A stretch of 64,000 nt of DNA from Nitrosotalea devaniterrae. Its GTDB lineage: Archaea > Thermoproteota > Nitrososphaeria > Nitrososphaerales > Nitrosopumilaceae. Each line of letters begins with the position of its first letter. The stretch's first letter is position 1. This document shows, piece by piece, positions 61,145 through 64,000 of this stretch. A model generated the notes under the pieces. The model was given only the letters and a program-made list of their open reading frames with translations. It had not been told where the DNA came from and searched no databases. Both the position numbers and the translations under genes were made by a program. The stretch is from NCBI GenBank assembly GCA_900065925.1, contig LN890280.1:1728451-1792450 (forward strand), read 5' to 3'.

Positions 61145-61426
61145 TTAAACACCTTTAATTTTAGAAAAAATTGCTTTTTTTAATTCGTCTGTATATTCCA
61201 TGGCAGTCTTTGTTGCTTTTTCAATTTCCTTTACTGGATTGCCTTTTGAGGTATTTACTCGCATTGCAAGTTGTTTGGTAAGTGGGTGTTTCAAGACTAC
61301 ACCTGCAAACTCTACAGTAGGATCCTTGAGCATCTCATATTGGACTATATAGAGAGTACTGATGTCTGATTTCCTTATGTCCAATTGAACCTCCTTTGGA
61401 GAAGATTTTCTCAGTTGAACATCCAT
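61145..61426 (-). CDS. rpoL: DNA-directed RNA polymerase subunit L
   Basis: 93 residues from ATG 61426 (MDVQLRKSSPKEVQLDIR). The frame is open to 61600, but that would cross the divergent gene and add unrelated residues. Seen: DISTLYIVQYEMLKD, FAGVVLKHPLTKQLAMRV, the dimer interface with subunit D. It is directly before TFS and PCNA on one strand. Confidence 0.93.
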   Translation of the reverse strand: MDVQLRKSSPKEVQLDIRKSDISTLYIVQYEMLKDPTVEFAGVVLKHPLTKQLAMRVNTSKGNPVKEIEKATKTAMEYTDELKKAIFSKIKGV

Positions 61427-61472
61427 GTAAGTCAAAAAAATACTTATTGAGGATATAAACCATCCCCAATAG

Positions 61473-62015
61473 TTGACTAGCGATAAAAATGCAATAAGCG
61501 GAGTTTCTCTAGAGAAATCCTCTGATAAGCCAAAAGTAGAAGACATCATTACAGTAAACGTAAAATTTTCTGTAACAGGTGCACTCAGAGAAGCTTTCAC
61601 TGAGAAAAATTGGGAAAAAGCTTACAATAATCACGACAACACCTTCAAGCTAAGATACGGAGTAAAGCTCCATACAAGCGGACTAAGGAAAAAGGAGATT
61701 GGCAAGCCCCTAGATACGTACAAGAAAGCTGCCCTTTTTTGGACACGAAACCCGAAACTCACTCAAATGGGAGAGAAAAAGGTCTGGATACAAATATCCA
61801 AGAACTTTGAACCATCCATTCCAAATAGCCAATCCGAAGCCCAACAGCTATTTCTTGACTTTGATGAAAAACTACAATTTAACGCATCAGAGCTTGGAGT
61901 TGGTAAACACAAGATAGGAGCCGAAGTTTATGTCTCTTGGTTCAAACATGATTACACAGAACCATTTGATGAAACCACACACTCTAAGGAAATTGAGATC
62001 GAAGTTACCAAATAG
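61473..62015 (+). CDS. Conserved hypothetical protein
   Basis: 180 residues, TTG start. A beta-rich soluble protein (DIITVNVKFSVTGALREAF, VWIQISKNF, GVGKHKIGAEVYVSWFKHDY), without signal, cysteine or membrane segment. No family recognised. It lies 46 bases from the divergent rpoL start. Confidence 0.62.
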   Translation: MTSDKNAISGVSLEKSSDKPKVEDIITVNVKFSVTGALREAFTEKNWEKAYNNHDNTFKLRYGVKLHTSGLRKKEIGKPLDTYKKAALFWTRNPKLTQMGEKKVWIQISKNFEPSIPNSQSEAQQLFLDFDEKLQFNASELGVGKHKIGAEVYVSWFKHDYTEPFDETTHSKEIEIEVTK

Positions 62016-62044
62016 GATATAAATGGAATTATTGGTGGGTCAAT

Positions 62045-62191
62045 ATGGCAAAATTCGATGGACTCAGAGGACAAGAACTGCTTGAAGTAGAAGAAAAAAA
62101 TGATGAAGTAACTTTGATCTTCAAGGATAACAGATTTTTGTTTATCAAACTTGAAAACGGCAAGATGGTAACTACATCCATACCAGAGTAA
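62045..62191 (+). CDS. 48-residue conserved-looking protein
   Basis: ATG to TAA. Mixed beta sequence (FDGLRGQELLEVEEKNDEV, then TLIFKDNRFLFIKLENGKM). Even codon use and a clean end two bases from the convergent phosphatase gene support coding. Function unknown; it follows the 61473 gene by 29 bases. Confidence 0.6.
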   Translation: MAKFDGLRGQELLEVEEKNDEVTLIFKDNRFLFIKLENGKMVTTSIPE

Positions 62192-62193
62192 AC

Positions 62194-62688
62194 TTACTTG
62201 TTTAGGAATTTGTAGTATAGACCAATTGCTATTTCTTGTGATTCAGACTGGATAGAACCAGGTCTTTCTTTTCGTACTTTTTGTATAGCATCTTTTGCCT
62301 GGAGTTTTTGATATTTGATAAGATAACAAGCAAGAATCGTACCAGCTCTTCCAAGGCCTGCAGCGCAATGAACCATTACAGGTTCATTGTTTTCAATTCT
62401 AATTTTGATAAACTCAACTGCTTCATCAATTTGTTCCATATCAGGTGCAGAAAAGTCTGGGGTTGGAACATGTAGATATTTTACATCCTTAACCCATAAT
62501 TCTGGAAGTGAGTTTTCAGTCATAGTAACAATGGACTTTACTCCTTGTTTTAGTATCCAATCTATCTCAGAAATTGAGGTTGGCATTCCACTACCAGCTA
62601 GCTTGTCATTGATTAACCAGCTAAAGTTTGTGGGTTTCTTTGCAATTTTACCATGCACTTTTCTCCAAAGATTTCCAGGTTTACTCAC
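62194..62688 (-). CDS. Dual-specificity protein phosphatase
   Basis: 164 residues. Active-site loop HCAAGLGRAGT with C108 as nucleophile and R114 as phosphate ligand; D78 in PTPDFSAPD is the likely acid. It removes phosphate from protein Tyr/Ser/Thr or an RNA 5' end (the fold covers both). Cytoplasmic. No kinase partner nearby. Confidence 0.9.
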   Translation of the reverse strand: MSKPGNLWRKVHGKIAKKPTNFSWLINDKLAGSGMPTSISEIDWILKQGVKSIVTMTENSLPELWVKDVKYLHVPTPDFSAPDMEQIDEAVEFIKIRIENNEPVMVHCAAGLGRAGTILACYLIKYQKLQAKDAIQKVRKERPGSIQSESQEIAIGLYYKFLNK

Positions 62689-62770
62689 AGGATATTATGG
62701 AATGCGTACCATATATGTAGAAAACGAAGTTTAGAAATAAAAATAAGAAAAAGAGAAATTGATGCCGGAC

Positions 62771-63070
62771 TTAATCTATTAGTTCAGTCCAACCTTTTAC
62801 GAACACAGAGTTTCTATAGAGTGGTACTGGTTGACCTGGAGTAAAGTCCATTGGTCTCATCCAGAAGATTGCCTTTGTTGGGCATACACCTATGCATGCA
62901 CCATCTGAAATGCATCTTTCTGGATAAAATACAAATGCTTTACCTCTCTTCCAGCCTTCTACTGGTTTTACTCTTAATACGTCTGGGCCTAGTGATGTAC
63001 AAATCTCTACGCAGAGTGCACATCCTATGCACATTTGTTCGCCTATATCTGGAATAATTCCAACTGGCAT
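62771..63070 (-). CDS. Dicluster ferredoxin
   Basis: 99 residues. First cluster: CIGCALCVEIC; second: CISDGACIGVCP plus a further cysteine, with one of the two sites having an altered spacing (C-x5-C). An electron carrier with two iron-sulfur clusters, or one [4Fe-4S] and one [3Fe-4S]. The partner is unknown. Upstream is the 170-base gap with the TTATAAC repeats. Confidence 0.9.
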   Translation of the reverse strand: MPVGIIPDIGEQMCIGCALCVEICTSLGPDVLRVKPVEGWKRGKAFVFYPERCISDGACIGVCPTKAIFWMRPMDFTPGQPVPLYRNSVFVKGWTELID

Positions 63071-63118
63071 GTGAGTACTTCTAGAAAAGATCTTAATATA
63101 ACTTGCTGAAAAATGACA

Positions 63119-63160
63119 TGTTATAACGGCGTTTGGGAATTTTATAACACCGTTAATTTT
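63119..63160. promoter_or_regulatory. TTATAAC direct repeat
   Basis: TTATAACGGCG and TTATAACACCG recur 25 bases apart upstream of the ferredoxin gene and before the parvulin gene. They may be promoter or regulator sites. Confidence 0.3.
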
Positions 63161-63241
63161 CAGATCAGCTTATTCCAAATCTTTAGAATGACAAATGTTT
63201 GAACCGACGTTTTTTTATAATTTATCTTTGATCAAAGAATC

Positions 63242-63517
63242 ATGGGAAGCAAAATTCATTGTGCACATATTTTAGTTGAAAAGCTAAGTGTTGCACAAGA
63301 TCTTAAGACAAGAATTTCAAAAGGTGAAAGCTTTGCAAATCTTGCCAAAGAATACTCACTAGATGTTTCAAAAAAAAGGGGTGGAGACCTGGGGTTTTTT
63401 TCAAGAGGAGCCATGGTATCAGAATTTGAAAAAGCAGCTTTTGCATTACAGAAAGGACAGGTTTCTGAAATTGTAAAAACCCAGTTTGGCTATCACATAA
63501 TAAAAAGACTAGACTAG
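63242..63517 (+). CDS. Parvulin-type peptidyl-prolyl isomerase
   Basis: 91 residues: a single rotamase domain. Seen: IHCAHILVEK, FANLAKEYSLD, RGGDLGFFSRGAMVSEFEKA and the ending FGYHIIKRL. It matches single-domain AOA parvulins (for example NmPin of Nitrosopumilus). Folding helper, possibly membrane-associated. The 3' end overlaps the convergent gene by 9 bases. Confidence 0.94.
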   Translation: MGSKIHCAHILVEKLSVAQDLKTRISKGESFANLAKEYSLDVSKKRGGDLGFFSRGAMVSEFEKAAFALQKGQVSEIVKTQFGYHIIKRLD

Positions 63518-64000
63518 TGGAATCAAATTTGCAGGAATAACAAGTTTACACGAATCACTGGGTATGCTCAATACAATGCCTTCTTTTCCATATTCAAGAA
63601 GAATTTTCTTGCTATTTTTTGTTTCAATTAGGCGTTTTCCTGTAGGAGATAGGATCCAGCCTTCTTCTTTTTTGTAACGAACCATACTTGTGACAACAAG
63701 ATATGATTTGGTCATCTTTGTCATACTTGCAAGCAACATTATGATAGACATTACCGTCTTGCCAATGTTCTTTTTTCGATTTAGTATATTGAAGAGACCG
63801 TTAAGTGAATCTACAACAACTATAGTCTGAGATAAGCTTGCCTTGACTAGTATTTCCTTGATCATTTTATACAAAGTTTCAGTAGTGGGTTGAAATAGAG
63901 TTAGATTTTTCTCAGTAGAAATTATTCCTGAAACCACATATCCGCTATATAACAAGTCAAGATCCAAATATAGAACTTCAAGCTCTGTATCTTGGACTAG
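63509..64000 (-). CDS. RecA/KaiC-like ATPase, N-terminal part outside window
   Basis: The frame is open to the window edge at 64000; the first visible start at 63967 is a TTG within the frame and probably not the real start. The visible piece has a Walker B-type strand TIVVVDSLNGLF and a closing beta hairpin with SKKILLEYGKEGIVLSI; the Walker A is not in the window. Belongs to the RecA/RadA-type ATPases. Function unknown. Confidence 0.6.
   Translation of the reverse strand, partial: LVQDTELEVLYLDLDLLYSGYVVSGIISTEKNLTLFQPTTETLYKMIKEILVKASLSQTIVVVDSLNGLFNILNRKKNIGKTVMSIIMLLASMTKMTKSYLVVTSMVRYKKEEGWILSPTGKRLIETKNSKKILLEYGKEGIVLSIPSDSCKLVIPANLIPLV

Noticed and set aside
61427-61600. N-terminal extension of rpoL
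   Set aside because: It runs across the divergent gene at 61473 and gives residues unrelated to RpoL.

Overview
The window is AT-rich and looks like chromosome from an ammonia-oxidation-type archaeon of the Nitrososphaerota (Thaumarchaeota). The evidence is the gene set: archaeal informational genes (PCNA, RNA polymerase subunit L, TFS, proteasome beta, the KH/beta-CASP nuclease aCPSF1), archaeal lipid synthesis (glycerol-1-phosphate dehydrogenase), the archaeal pantoate kinase/phosphopantothenate synthetase route to CoA, SepF, a single-domain parvulin, BluB and CobJ, intron-bearing tRNA, and many TTG/GTG or leaderless starts. Genus cannot be settled from the sequence alone.

Layout. 0-27 kb is core: a tmk-HD phosphohydrolase-pyrH operon, Hsp20, a fibronectin-type surface protein, a UbiB-like kinase that seems to start at ATT, an ABC export-type operon (FtsX permease, ATPase, extracytoplasmic partner), a tandem Lrp regulator, PhoU-AbrB, the four-gene CoA operon, an M24 peptidase, a PP-loop tRNA enzyme, SepF, aCPSF1, psmB, G1P dehydrogenase, an FKBP and a class V aminotransferase. 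27-42.1 kb is an accessory island that ends in a tyrosine recombinase: DUF3800, several membrane proteins with soluble domains, an AlbA_2/Schlafen-type protein, a small ribbon-helix-helix gene with its own operator, an orphan phage-portal-like protein, a HEPN-like/membrane gene pair bracketed by direct repeats, DUF3892, tandem 115-bp repeats that look like twin promoters plus transcripts, and a cluster of small zinc-finger/HTH genes. At its left edge lies a compact structured RNA candidate (three-way junction, cUUCGg tetraloop).

42.1-64 kb is core again: NadM, RtcA, a CopD-like protein, tRNA-Val, BluB, tRNA-Arg with a D-loop intron, cyclophilin, surface proteins, a PfkB kinase, an all-alpha dUTPase, an MtrA-like corrinoid-site protein joined to a DegT aminotransferase, TyrRS, a flavin monooxygenase with CobJ, aspartate kinase, PCNA, TFS, RpoL, a dual-specificity phosphatase, a ferredoxin, parvulin and a truncated RecA-like ATPase.

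Several genes too small for a usual ORF cut-off were found by reading: an RHH protein (31164-31301), zinc-finger proteins (39671-39826, 46682-46801), a 48-residue protein (62045-62191) and a possible 38-residue peptide (38524-38640). No CRISPR array, rRNA or insertion sequence was seen.
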